The notes under the pieces: generated by a model | What the model saw: the letters and a program-made list of their open reading frames with translations, nothing else | What the model was told of the DNA's origin: nothing | The model's database searches: none | Shown here: positions 47,540-59,266 of the stretch, in pieces | Layout of the letters: every line of letters begins with the position of its first letter | How positions within the stretch are numbered: position 1 is the stretch's first letter | Assembly: GCF_000002865.3 (NCBI RefSeq) | Contig: NW_001865040.1 | Location: forward strand, 1,062,174-1,126,173 | Length of the DNA stretch: 64,000 bases | DNA from: Monosiga brevicollis MX1 | Lineage: Eukaryota; Opisthokonta; Choanoflagellata; Craspedida; Salpingoecidae | Direction of reading: 5' to 3' | Program-made: the position numbers and the translations under genes

Positions 47540-48174
47540 GCCATCGTCATAACAAAACCGACCAAGACCAGAACAGCCAAAGTGGGACAAGATCAGCCAT
47601 CAAGTTGGATCCCAATGATCATTCCCACAATGTCTATTCTTGTTGTTTTCTCCGCCTTTGGAAGCAACAGATGCAATGTAAAGTGAAGCGCTTCAATTTG
47701 GATTTACTATGACTAAGTGTTGGTCGGTGATTCACTTTTGACTACGACGCAAGACTGCGAGTACGCCCAAGTGGTCTGAGGCTGGTGTTTCCGGTTGCGA
47801 GCTGCGAGCCAGGTCATGACAATCCAAAAACATGGTTATGAGTCAAGTGTGTAGCGCCACTGTTGTGTCGAGTTCTTCATGTACAATAATGTGTTTTGGC
47901 GTGATCCATGCCCTGTTCCCCCTTCTTTCTACCCGGTGCCTCTCTCCCGTACATCCCTTTCTTGGTGCGCATGCGTGCAACTACTGCATAGCATCGCGCA
48001 TAACTCCGCTTCAGTAGTGGCGATCAAAGTAATAGTCTCCCTCGGTGCTTGCGCTTCTCCAACCTTGTTGGCCGCGCCAACGATTTCTTGAGTTGAACAT
48101 CAAACCCCCAGAGTCGCGCAAAGTCTTTCTTCCCTCAATCCTGTCCACTGCAGAACACTTTGCGGCGTGAGAAC
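47540..48174. other. Convergent intergenic region
   Basis: Holds the 3' UTR of the EPTP gene. It may also hold the last, unresolved exon of the minus-strand phosphatase-fold gene: a possible donor, GA|GTGAGT, occurs at about 48170-48180. Confidence 0.45.
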
Positions 48175-51100
48175 TCACTCTGGCAAAAGCTCGATGGAGT
48201 CCAGCTCAAAGTCATCCTCTTGATGTCCCTGATTGCGCAGTTTCAGGAAGATAAAGTCAATACGCTTGGCCATCTTGTCCTTCAACCGATCAAACGTCAA
48301 CCCATAATCCCGATCGTTTTCTTCATCCGTATAGCTACCCAAGCACACAATACGCGAAAAGGCCAAGAGAAAAGGGAGCGGTTATGCGCAGGCACAAAGC
48401 AACTTGAGAGGAAGATATGCGTGGTTTCACGATCAGATTCTGACTTTGCTGCTGGCCGGGGCTCCGGGTGCTTGATGCGCCATGCGTCGCGTAGGGACGT
48501 GGCACGGTGACCATCAATTTCCGCTTCACCCGACAAGTAGCTATCGTGATCAAATGCAGCATGATGAGTCGCTGTGGGCTTGTTTTGTCGCACAGGACAA
48601 CCAGGCAAAGAACTGACCGGATAGTTTGTGAGTCTGGCTCGGCGTTGAGATCGCCGCAGAAAGCGGCGGGGGCATGGTGTCGGTCAATAAACTCGTATGT
48701 CTCAACCGCCCCACGGAGGCGCGCACGTTGGCTACCGCGAGTCGAAAGCGAGACCATCTCATCAGGTTGCAAATCACATTTTAATACAAAAGGAAAGACA
48801 AAAGGACCGTGGGAGACCTGCGATTCAGCAGAAATCGCCCCTCCCGTCGTTGGCATTCAGATGTCGTGCACGTACTCAAGAGCAAAGTGGGAGACGAAAA
48901 CGTGGAAAGGCCCCAGCTGCGGCGACAGCACGGTGACGCGGAGCACGGCACGTTGATGTGCATCATCTGGTCGGTGAATCTCACGCGAGAGAAGGATGTA
49001 CTCCTGTTCAGCACGTGGACAACAAGAGTGATGAGACCGGCGCAACACGGGCACGAGTGGATGAAACTTAGCAAGCCCATACGCTGCATCGCATCAGCTT
49101 GGCCAGTCGCGTGCACGAAAGCAAGGAAACACAGAACAAACGTGCAGCATGAAGCTGAAAAGGGCGAGCTATGAGTACAAACCGTTGAAATGATCGGATA
49201 ACGAGAAAACACGGCCGTCCCCTCTTCCACTCTAGAGAAGGTGCAACAAGCCAATAAGCACGACTTGAAACCGCGCCCTTGGGCTTGCAAGCCACTCAAC
49301 CAACGCAAATCAGCCCATCATACCGCTGCCAGCCTTCAGGATACGACATGGCGGCTTGGAAATGAAAATAAAAGCCAGGGAGCAAAACTATTGGCAAAGA
49401 TGCAAGAGAAAGGGTTTGTCAAGGTGTTGAACCGAACGCAGGTTCAAATGTGGGCGGTCACATACTGCCTAGGCGTTCGGCTTGACTGTCTCTTCCAGCA
49501 TCGTGGCGGACCTAAACGGCACGGGGTATGTGAGACCTCGAGGGCAAAGGTGTAGAAATAACAGCAGCCAGGCGCTTGAGGTGAAAATGGTGCTCGAAGA
49601 CTTACTTCTTGAAAAGCAATCACATCCGGGTTGGCTTCGTGAATTTCCGAGGTTAAGCGCTCCATCCTTTTGAGATAGGGGTCATCCTGGAACTTGTTGA
49701 CGTTCCAGATATTGTAGCTCACAAGTTTGAGATCTCTGGTAATCTTTTGCTGCGGCCTGCCCCTTTCCCAACCAATTATACTGTAAGTTCACAGCAATCA
49801 AGACCAGATAGCTGCCAGCTCGAGTGGCTAGTGCAAGTCAAGGACAAAGATCACAGCCCGTCGAACATACCAAGCATGGTGGCCCAGTACCATGGTTGGA
49901 GTATTCGGCCAGCTTGGGCACGCGTTGACCGTGCGACTGAACCCGAGATCAGATTGTTGCGTCTATAACAAGGCCAAGTGAAGAGACACCAGGCGGCACC
50001 AGCGCCCGAACACGATGGGAAGAAGAAAAGTTCGAGCAACTTAGAAAGACCTGGTAAGGAAAAACACTTGCAACGCGGCCGGTCACACATGAAGTCACGC
50101 TCAACAACTTGTTGAGCAAGCTGAATTCAAGGAACGGTGACATGCAAGCGACATAAGATGAGATCCAAGCTGTTGTTTGTTGCTCAGATGCACAGTTGAC
50201 GGCACGTCAAGAAACCAGATTTTGCTGCGCTGTTTTGGCAAGTCCGGATCAGATCTTTGCACACCTTGAGTCACCATCCACCAATGGTGTATATCCGCTG
50301 TTCTCGCCGTTGCGCTAAGGTGGGTGGGCACATCGACACGACTTGTCAAGCCAGTCTCGTTGGGTAGACCGAGATTGACAACAATTGCAATGGGTTGGCA
50401 GCGATGTACGCACCAGACTCCAATTGTTGGCGTCGCACAGCACTGATGATCGCTCGGCGACGTCAGGAAGCTCTTCCTGCGTGAAAGAGCAGAAAGGTGG
50501 TCAGCTGCCGAGGCAATAAACTTGTGAGCTTCTGAATGCCAGAACATACGTGTGAAAACTGTGCCGTGTGCGAGAGCACCGAGTACTTTTCACCGCGATC
50601 ACGAGTGACAGTAAAATGATGGTAGGCCACACGACCTAGAGCACAGCAGGTGAGCTATGCAATGGTCAAAATGTTGAGGTAAGAAAGCCACTTTCGATTG
50701 CGGCCCTAAAACTGACCATGTGGTGCTTCTTGGCCGTAAGCTGGAGCGTCGGGCAACTCCCATCGCAAGGTAAAATAATAGGTGATGCCCTGTCGATTAC
50801 GGACCGAGCCAGGGAGCGAGCAACGTGAGCATAATCATGGCTTGAGCAGGTGCATGGTGTCCTATAGCTGCAGGGTGGTCGATACCATTATGACAGAGCG
50901 GCGTTGGAAGCGACCGCTAGCGTCTCGAACGGTTGCAACCGCTGGCTGTGAAGCTGGATACATAAATGAAGGTGGGTGGAGAGCAAACGCGCGTGAAAGA
51001 TATTGTGTTGTCGGCATGACTCGGGGTGTCAAGGCGTCTGACGCGTGGCACACGATGCTGCAAGGGTTTGAGGCGTACTATCGTGCGTATACTGCAGGAG

Positions 51101-51606
51101 GTGGCGGCTTGATAGAAGAATGGTGGGCAGAGGAAGTGCAACTTGCTACACATAGAACTTGTGTGAGCTCAGCACAGCTCACGCACGGGTGCACGAGGGC
51201 GTTTAGGCGCGTGCACCAATGGGGACTCACCTCAGGCTTGGCACAGAAAGAACCTTGGGTCTCGGCCAAAAAGTTCAATGCCTTGTCCACAGCCCTATCC
51301 ATGATCAGACGCGGCGAGGCTCAATCAAAGAACATGCCAGCTGTAGCAAGGGAGCTGGCCCCCATCGTGGCGGGCAAAGCCTCACTCTGCCTCTCACAAG
51401 CCCGAGACCATGAGCCAACGGCACGGCACGTACAGGAAGATGTCAGGGTCCTGATTGCTGACGTTGTGATCAAACATGTTGAGGATACCTCCGTAGGCAA
51501 GCTGAAAGGGCTTGGATTCGTCCCATACCCAGGCACGCGTGGGACCCACAGTCAGGACCACCGCCAAGGCAATCATGGTCGTCCCAATGACCAGCCGTCG
51601 CGCCAT
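48175..51606 (-). CDS. Secreted endonuclease/exonuclease/phosphatase-fold protein
   Basis: ATG 51604-51606 starts MARRLVIGTTMIALAVVLTV, a clear signal peptide, followed by a Trp- and Asp-rich luminal region (WDESKPFQLAYGGILNMFDH, DPDIFLYVPCRW). Exons between 50800 and 50100 encode a beta-rich region (GRVAYHHFTVTRDRGEKY, HHWWMVTQGVQRSDPDLPKQ) that I do not recognise. From 49722 the EEP fold appears: SYNIWNVNKFQDD, then DVIAFQEV (metal-binding Glu), GTAVFSRYPI, SHFALEYVHDI, FCGDLNAEPDSQTI (the GDxN motif) and KRIDFIFLKLRNQGHQ. The usual final SDH motif was not located, so the 3' end may extend below 48175 through another exon. EEP proteins hydrolyse phosphodiesters in nucleic acids or phospholipids. 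A secreted or vesicular nuclease or sphingomyelinase-type role is possible. Substrate unknown. Confidence 0.75.
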
Positions 51607-52376
51607 GTTTGCTGTGTGATGCTAAGCGAGAAGAGCTTTTTGATCTCTTCAAGCTGTTTTCTGGTGCAGCGCCTCGAGTTGGTTGGCGAGGGAATAGTCC
51701 GTGCCACAAATGAAGCGAGAAGGGGCCCCCATTCACCTGAAGCGCCCGAGCTCACTCCCCCACCCCAACAGAGCAAAGGTCGGAGGAAACAAGAGCAGGC
51801 CTGTCAACTGGAAACAAACAAAAATGAAAAAAGCCAAAAAAAAAAAAAAGATAAAAGGCAGGCATCCAAGACAACCGTTGCACCGGCGTGCCCGCTGAGC
51901 CCGCAGTGCCAAAGTGGAGGAGCAGGCGGAGCGGCGCGGTCAAGGCACGATCTCGCACACACACACACACACGGAGGATGGAATTTTGATGTGTGCGGAA
52001 GTGTGATCTTTGTTACGCTGGCGAACTGCGGACAGGGATTTGGGCGCTGAGACGGAAGAACAAGAAGAACGCCGATGTCGACCCGAGGCCGAGGAGGAGG
52101 GGTTGATGTCTTTGAGAGGGGTGTGTGTGTGTGTGAGTGAGATCGAGAAAGAAGTGGTTGTGTAGAGGCAGGAGGTTGGGTGGCGCAGCCCGGTGTACTG
52201 AGGAAGGAGACGACTCAGATAATCTGCAAGAGACTCGCCACCAAGATTTTGAAAAACGCCACAACCGCGGATCCGGGGGGCCAAGGTTGACGGCCAGTGT
52301 CAACTCCCCTCACAGAGGACGCGCGCACGATTGCAAATACGGACCGTGGCTACCGCGCCCTGCGTGTACCTTTGAC
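51607..52376. promoter_or_regulatory. Divergent intergenic region with CA/GT tracts
   Basis: Between the EEP gene and the FAD-oxidoreductase gene. Contains A-rich low complexity (51826-51850), (CA)n at about 51955-51972 and (TG)n at about 52120-52136. A long plus-strand frame across part of this region is antisense and low-complexity. Confidence 0.5.
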
Positions 52377-54254
52377 ATGCGAGCCCAGCTCATTGGCCTA
52401 GTGGGTGGGGGTGTCGTCACGGCTCTGGGCTTTGACCAATGGTGCTTACGGCAACGGCTCCAGCAAGCTCGAGGTATTGTGGCTTTGCTTCTTTGTTTGA
52501 GGAGCGCGCGTGTGCGAGAGTTTGTGTGATGTGCCTTGGCTCTCTATGGCACTTGCGAGTGTGTATGTATGCGTTGAGATAACCTCAGTCCCGCTGCTCC
52601 CACCGTCATAGCGGCATTCGTGCCTGCCCAACCTGGAGCCCAAGTCGTGGTGCTGGGCGGCGGGATTATTGGTGTCACGACGGCCTTTGCGCTTGCGCAA
52701 CGCGGCCTCCAGGTTACACTTGTGGAACGCCAACCAGAACTGGCCATGGAAACATCGCATGCCAACGCGGGTACCCTCAACTATGTCATGCGCACGCTCA
52801 CAGCTTCACCCGAGAACTTGCGCTTGGCGCTTGCGCACTCGTGGGCCGTCTTGACGGGTGCTGGTCGGATGGCTAGTTACAACGCGCTGTCGACGACAGA
52901 CACTGAGACGGCGCCGCCCGATGTGACGACCTCGCCCGAGCAGCTAGGGGACGAGCTCAACGCCCTGCCCGCGCCCCCGATCTTGGATCGCCTGGAGCGC
53001 TTCCTTGCAAGTACCGGTTCGGGGCTTGAGGTCGGATCCAGTTTAGAGGCTGTGCTACGTGAAGTGGACGCACAGCTGGCCGCGTTGGGTGCGAAAGAGG
53101 CCGAGCTTGAAGCCCGCGTGCAGGCTAGGCTGTCTGCCCTGCGAGAGCGCCTGATGCAGTGGTCCCTCCAGCAAGAGATGCAGGCTATGCTGACGTCTTT
53201 TAGCTTCTTCAGCGTGGACGCTGCGCTCGTGCGCTCGGTTCAATTTTGGAAGTGGTCACTCAATTTCCTGGCGCGATGTTTTGCTGACATGAATGAGCGC
53301 CGGGCTTTTGTCGACGGCTTGGTGGCCAAGAGCCTAACCACGCTTGACCACATCGCGCAGACCCATCCCGACATTGATTTTCATTACCGACAGTGCGGTT
53401 CCATTGTCCTCTTCTTTGACGAGGCGCAAATGGCCCGCGAGCTGCAACATGTCGTACCAGAGCGCGATCAGGTTCTGACCCGAGCCGAGACCTTGCTTTT
53501 GGAACCCTCCTTGGAACATGTTCAATTTATTGGGGCCATTCGTCACACCAAGGACCGTGTGGGAAACTGTCGCGAGTATGTGGCGGGCCTGGCCCGCCAT
53601 GCCGCACAGTTGGGTGTTGAATTTCGTCTATCGACCAATGCAACTGACTTGCGCGTGGATAATGGCCGCGTTGCGGCCGTGGAGCTCATGGACGCGGATG
53701 GTGTTGCGGACAGTTTGCCCTGTGACTATGCGGTGTTGGCCTGTGGACCAGACTCGTTGGCACCTTTGCGCAGTTCAGGCTGGTCCTGGCTGCCCATCTT
53801 GCCCGTACGCGGGTATAGCATCACGGGCGCGGCTCGACCTGAGCTGGACTGTACCCCACGCGAGTATGTGCTGCTCGACCAACCCTTGCACGTCATTGCC
53901 GTCCGCTTTGGCGATCGGATTCGCTTTGCGTCTCATGCCGAACTGACAACCGCGCTCGAGCCGGATGAGGAGAAGCTGGACGACCTTGAACGCATCGCTC
54001 GGACCTTCTTCCCGCGTGCCTTTGCCGACGGTGCTGACATTGAAGCGTGGATGGGACGTCGCCCGATGACCTCGGATAGTATGCCCATTCTTGGTGTGGG
54101 CCATCTGCCCAATTTAATCCTTCACACGGGTCATGGTGCGGATGGCTGGCGCTGGTCGCATGCCTGCGCTGAACTAACGACCGCCCTTTTGCTTGGGGAA
54201 ACCCCGGACTTGCCCTTGGATCAGCTGTCTCTCGAGCGATTTCCTTTTTTGTAG
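52377..54254 (+). CDS. FAD-dependent D-amino-acid dehydrogenase (DadA)-like oxidoreductase
   Basis: Exons 52377-52473 and 52612-54254 join in phase to give 579 residues. Exon 1 encodes a short hydrophobic N-terminus (MRAQLIGLVGGGVVTALGF) that could be a membrane anchor or organelle signal. Exon 2 starts with the dinucleotide-binding motif VVVLGGGIIGVTTAFALAQR, then an acidic end of beta-2 (LVERQ) and TSHANAGTLNYVM, typical of DadA. The C-terminus has GRRPMTSDSMPILG and HTGHGADGWRWSHACAE, also typical of DadA/DAO-family FAD sites. An unusual Leu/Ala/Glu-rich helix of about 50 residues (53040-53190) is inserted before the substrate domain. Predicted reaction: oxidative deamination of amino acids. 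Few introns compared with its neighbours, and a bacterial-type family, raise the possibility of horizontal origin. Confidence 0.88.
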
Positions 54255-54904
54255 TGTGGGCAAAAACACGTTTGAGAGAGAGCAGGAGAGAGAGGGCTCC
54301 CTCTTCTGCTTGGTAGGATCGGTGCGGGTGCTGTTTTTGGTGGCTCCTCCTCCTACTCCTGCGTTGAAGCAATTGAGTCGTCGTGTGAGTGGGCTAAAAG
54401 TCTCAATCTCAGTACTGGCGATACTCATTGTGTTTACACCTGACGCCGGTGTTCAGGGTGAAGATGATAAATATCATGCTCTTTGGCAGCGGAGCGGGTG
54501 CGCTGTTCGGACGTTGATGAAGCACCCATATTTTGCTTATTTTGATGGTAATTTTCACCTAATTTCCTGGTAATTTTTGAGTTGTGGTTTGACTTTCTTT
54601 GAAGAACCTGAAAATGGCATGATTGGCTCAACGATGCCTTGTCCAACAGCATTGGGGCAGGTATTGAAAAGACGGCTTGCTCGTTGAAACGACGACCTCG
54701 ACCACGCTTTTTTTTTTTTCGAGGCGATAAGAAGCCTGAAGCCATCGACTGCGTGGTTTCGATCAAATCAAATGCTGAATTTTTTTTTTCGGTTTGTTTC
54801 GAGATGTCTCATCAGTGCGCGATGGACAAACTTGGGTCTGACAGTCAGAGTCAACAAAACAACAGGGGGGCAATACCAGAGACAGGGTTGGACAGGATAT
54901 TTTT
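54255..54904. other. Convergent intergenic region
   Basis: 3' UTRs of two converging genes. A T homopolymer (about 54710-54719) and T/A-rich tracts, no coding frame. Confidence 0.6.
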
Positions 54905-55968
54905 TTATTGCCCCCAGGATTTGCCATCTTTGAGATATTCGAGCTCCTCTGGGGTACTCTCGCGACCCAAAACGCGGTTGCGATGGGGGTAGCGCCCAAA
55001 ACGCTGGAGCACCTCCGTGTGGTCTTTGAGGTACGAGATGAAGCCCTCAGCTGCCTTGAGGCTGGCCTCAGCCTCAGGAGCACCCTGGTCCAGGGCGTCG
55101 CGACATTGACTACACACTTCACGAATGATGCGCTCGTGGAGGGCATGCTTGTCCAAGTCCTCGCTATGTTCGAGCGGCAGCATGCCAATCAGGCACTCAA
55201 TGGGACGAAGCTGTCGGTACGCACCGCTGGTGACCAGGTCGGAGATCCAGCCGACGGCGAGGCGATCAAAGGCAAAGCTGCGTGCTGTACCGCGAAAGGC
55301 ATTGCGCGACATCTGATCTGCGACGAGAACGGCCGCGATGGTGCCACGCGGGTTGGCTGAAGCGGTCCAGCTAGCCAAGGCCTGATCGTCTGTCTCAAGT
55401 GCCTCTAAACATTGACCAAAGCGGGACCGAACTTCCTCGTCGACCACCTTGTTACTCGCAAACCAGCGGCCAAACTGCGAGGTACCATCAAAAAAGAAAG
55501 AAGCACGACAGCGTGCCTCGATGTCTGAGGCCTATGGGGTCGCCACGCACCCAGGGCAAAAAGAGGTGAAGAGGGCACCAAGGATACGCGCGCGCGAGAG
55601 TGTGTGGACGCGTACGACAGCGTGCTATCAAGGGCGGAAGGAACGGCCGAGGAGAGGGCAGCGCATTGCATCACCTACACTAGGCTCGTCAGAGAGCGCC
55701 GCTTGATCAAGGGGGAAAAACTTGTCTGCGCCAAACCAATAGTCCAACACCTCAGCGGCTGCGACCGGCAAGTCTTGGCCAGCGGCCACAGCGCGGTCAC
55801 GGTACGTGCTGTTCAGATGCGAGGGCAAAGCGCCGATTATGGCCCCACGAGGTGGCGAGTAGAGGTGTTGAAAGCCATGGTGGTTGTTGAATGAGAAGAG
55901 CGTGGTGCACAGAGAGCTTCGCGCAGTCTGCAAGCACAAAGGTAGACCAGTCCGCCGGCAGACTTACG
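54905..55968 (-). CDS. DUF924-family protein
   Basis: Exon 55679-55927 ends at a GTAGGT donor and carries VAAAEVLDYWFGADKFFP. The last exon, 54905-55474, starts QFGRWFASNKVVDEEVRSRF and continues with RGTIAAVLVADQMSRNAFRG, LRPIECLIGMLPLEHSEDLD, FISYLKDHTEVLQRFGRYPH and RESTPEELEYLKDG. These are the DUF924 hallmarks in order: VLDYWFG at the start, DQxxRN, PxxHSED, and HxxVLxRFGRYPHRN. The fold is an all-helical TPR-like bundle of unknown function that is widespread in bacteria and eukaryotes. Upstream coding sequence continues at least to an exon ending with a GTAAGT donor at 55968, but its frame and start are unresolved. The gene may therefore be longer, or fused to an N-terminal domain. Confidence 0.85.
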
Positions 55969-57759
55969 CCATTGAGCGCGATGTCACCCGATGGAGGGAG
56001 AAGCTCCGCTGGAGGGCACAACGTAGCATCAGCAATGACTGTGGCAAGGTGTCTATCAACGCGTCTAAAGTACGGCCATGAGCGTCGAGCAGACCAAAGT
56101 GGACACTTGTGCAGCTCGGTCAGCAAGAGTGTCGAGCCAGGGAAAGCCGTGAATCGCATCGACAGGTTGGAAATCAAGAAGCCGGCACGATTTTTGAATA
56201 GTTTCAAAAGCGCGTGCAGGGTGTCAGTGGCAGCGCGCGTTGGGTGTTGGGCAGGTCAGCGCATGGGACACAGTGCGTGCGTGCGTGCGTGCGTGTGTTC
56301 CCCACTCAGCAACGGTCCCAAGAGATCAACATGCCCGCCAGTGTGATTCAACAGCAAAGAGGAAGGAGGGTTGGATGGGGCGAGAAAAGGCTCTTGTCCG
56401 AGCAGATCAGAGTTGCCAATCCCAAGCAAGCGCAGAGATCTTCGCAGAGATGCTTCGTCAGTGGTGCCCGGCCGCTTTGGACGAGGGAAGGCAAGGCGAG
56501 GAGGACGGCTCGCCCCGATGACCTCGGCGCATACCTGATTGAGGCTGCAAGCAGAAAAATAGAGAGAGAAAAAAAATTGAAAATCCGCCAACGTCACCAA
56601 CGTTTGGGTCAAGGGGGAACTACTTTTGTAGTTATATGCTGTTTTGGCGGTGGTTATTGCAGTTCGCCTAACCGAACCAGTGTTAGTATTTGTCGGGATA
56701 GTTGTAGTTGTCGCGGTATTGGTAGTGGTGGAAGTCGTCATTGTGATAGGAAAACGCACACGCCTTTGCAAAAGAGAGGGACGAGAGAGGGACGCGAAAG
56801 GGGTCGAAGGGGGAGGCGGACTACATAGAGGGAGACAAACCAAAGTCGGCGCTTTTAGCGGGGGGGCAGAGGGAGAGAGGGAGAGAGGGAGAATTGGCAC
56901 TATTCGCCGTCGGACTGTGGTGTAAGTGTTGCACCCAAGAGGGTCAGGCAGTGCGAATGAAAGCGTATGAGCGCTCAAGACGATGGCCAGACTTGCCGTC
57001 GAGTCGGGTGGATCAGCATTTGTGCAAGGAAAAGGGGTCGAAGAGTGAGGCATTTGCAGGAAAATGGACACGGGGTTGCCCCGCGATGCTTTGGCACTCG
57101 TGGTGACGGTGAGGAGGCAAATTGGGAATCCGATGCAAAGCAAGGTCGCCATTCTTCACGGCGCGCGCGCTCGCCAGGTAGGCGGCGCGCTGCGCTGCCA
57201 ATTCTGACTGGCAACCCATTGCCACAATAAACACCAAGAAGAAGAATAGAACCAACGCCACCAACAAAGAAATCAAACACGAAATGAAGTGGGGGACTTA
57301 TTTTTTTTGGTTCAGATTTCATGTGTCCCGACCAGGCGAGACATTTGAGTTGCGTGCCCCTCCCCTCCCCGGGTCTCGGGTTGCATTTGCCGCGAGTATG
57401 ACTCTTGTTGAACTCCACCCGTTGATCGCTAGGCTTTTGAGTTGGCATTATTGCAAGGACATCACAGCAGCAGCTCGTCGTGACGACGAGTTCGCACACA
57501 CGCATTTTCTAGGTTTGGTCTTCAGTGTTGAACGGCCCTGTCGACTCAAGGAGGACATGGGTTGCCGCAGGCCTGCTGCTTGAGCGTGCGCCAGGTCAGG
57601 GGCCTTTTCGCTTTTATCAACATGAATCATTGATTGATGGATGAAGATGGGATGGATTTCAGTTTCAGAACAACTGATAAAGAACACGACGACGAGGATC
57701 AGTCAGAAAATCGCCAGGCTTTAAGGGGTGCGCACTGGCGAGAGAGAAGACGGCCACAA
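55969..57759 (-). other. Region with possible unassigned minus-strand exons
   Basis: Contains minus-strand stretches that look partly coding: RLLGIGNSDLLGQEPFL...NHTGGHVDLLGPLLS (about 56440-56310) and a hydrophobic start, SLLVALVLFFFLVFIVAMG (about 57270-57215). Between about 56310 and 56120 I find no acceptor that links the former to the DUF924 exons in an obvious frame. The GGH motif loosely recalls alpha/beta-hydrolases, but I could not assemble a gene. Plus-strand frames here are low-complexity. Confidence 0.3.
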
Positions 57760-58669
57760 TTACGAGTGATGGTCGGCGTTCTCAAAGTGGGCGAGGGTGA
57801 CCAAGCCCTGGGCCCACTTGATGTACTTCCAGCGGGCCAGATCTTGAATGGTCTTGATGTGAAGCTTGGCAAGGACGCCGTCCGTCCAGTCGGCCAAACC
57901 CGCGAGCGCAGAGGGTGGGGCATGAACAAGCTCCTTCAGCGACTTGGTCTCAAAGTCCTTGTCCAAGGCCTTGTTAAAGTTGTTCTCGCTCTTCTCAGCG
58001 CGCTTGCCCTCCTGAATCACGCATAGGTCAGGAAGCGGGAACGGGTGAGAGGCATGCCACTGGCTCAAGCGCTGCAGGGTGCGGTGGGCAGGATTGAAGC
58101 CCTACCTCTTCACAATCGGCCAGATCAACAATGGCGTGCGCCACCTTGGCAAACTTCCACTCGGCCAAATCGGCGATTGTCTTGATGTGAAAGGCTGGCA
58201 GGGCGTATCACGACGGTGAGCCACCAGGTTGAGGGGGGACTCAAATGAAAACAAACGAACAAAAACAAAGCAGATCATGACACGGTATCTCGAAACATAC
58301 CGGCCAGCATGGGGTTGGCATGCTCTGAGAGACCTTGCAGGGCGCTAGGGGGCAGCTTGACGATCTCACTGGACAAGATTGTCAAACAACAGCATTTGCA
58401 ATCATGAGGGCATCGCAGTTCACAAGAAGCAGCGAAACTGGATATGATAACGAAGACAAAGGTTCTAACCTGAAAGGCATTGTCTCGTACTTCTTGTCAA
58501 GTGCTGCAGCGACGAAAGCAACAAGAAAAGGACAGGGGCGAGGGCCGATTTGAGCCGTTGGGCAGTGGCAGCAGCGGCGGCGGCTGAGCGGGGGAAACCT
58601 ACCCTTGTTCACGTTGAAGGTGTAGGCGGGCTTGGCCTTCTTGGAGGCGGGGGCAGCGGCGTCCGACAT
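57760..58669 (-). CDS. Small protein made of two 64-residue repeats (KTIxDLAxWK type)
   Basis: ATG 58667-58669 (MSDAAAPASKKAKPAYTFNV) followed by small exons that splice in phase. Repeat 1 runs ALDKKYETMPFSEIVKLPPS, ALQGLSEHANPMLAAFHIKT, IADLAEWKFAKVAHAIVDLA. Repeat 2 runs ALDKDFETKSLKELVHAPPS, ALAGLADWTDGVLAKLHIKT, IQDLARWKYIKWAQGLVTLA. Both end in an acidic tail, and the stop is at 57760-57762. The halves are obvious duplicates, each a helix pair followed by an HxKTIxDLA helix-hairpin-like element. A Lys/Ala-rich N-terminus could be an initiator tail. No signal or membrane span. I know no function for this arrangement. Similarity to helix-hairpin-helix modules such as DUF4332 is only suggestive. 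Confidence 0.75.
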
Positions 58670-58773
58670 GTTGGCGATTTGGTTGAAAGCACAAGAGAAC
58701 CGGGCAGTGGTACGTGACGCTCTGACAGGGGGGCACAAGTGGCAGCGGGGTGAGTGAAGGATCGATCGCTCAG

Positions 58774-58938
58774 NNNNNNNNNNNNNNNNNNNNNNNNNNN
58801 NNNNNNNNNNNNNNNNNNNNNNNNNNNNNNNNNNNNNNNNNNNNNNNNNNNNNNNNNNNNNNNNNNNNNNNNNNNNNNNNNNNNNNNNNNNNNNNNNNNN
58901 NNNNNNNNNNNNNNNNNNNNNNNNNNNNNNNNNNNNNN
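58774..58938. other. Assembly gap (165 N)
   Basis: Run of N close to the long GA microsatellite. Confidence 1.
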
Positions 58939-58973
58939 CCAGCGCAGCACGATCTCGCCAGTGATCCCTTACA

Positions 58974-58992
58974 AGAGAGAAAGAGAGAGAGC

Positions 58993-59024
<32 letters not shown>

Positions 59025-59050
59025 AGTAGAGAGAGAGAGAGAAGAGAAGT

Positions 59051-59120
<70 letters not shown>

Positions 59121-59213
59121 GGTTTGGTCGGTTGAGAGAGAGAGACAGTAGAGAGAGAAGAGAAGTAGAGAGAGAGAGACAGAGAAGAGAAGTAGAGAGA
59201 GAGAGAGAGAGAG

Positions 59214-59255
<42 letters not shown>

Positions 59256-59266
59256 GAGAGAGAGAA
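58974..59266. repeat. Long (GA)n microsatellite with interruptions
   Basis: About 290 bp, almost entirely GA, interrupted by AGTAGAG and ACAGAG variants and by one unique island (GAATTGGTTTGGTCGGTTGA, from 59116). Confidence 0.95.

Noticed and set aside
50782-52050. Long plus-strand frame of 422 codons
   Set aside because: It runs antisense to the signal-peptide and N-terminal exons of the EEP gene and through low-complexity DNA; no family similarity.
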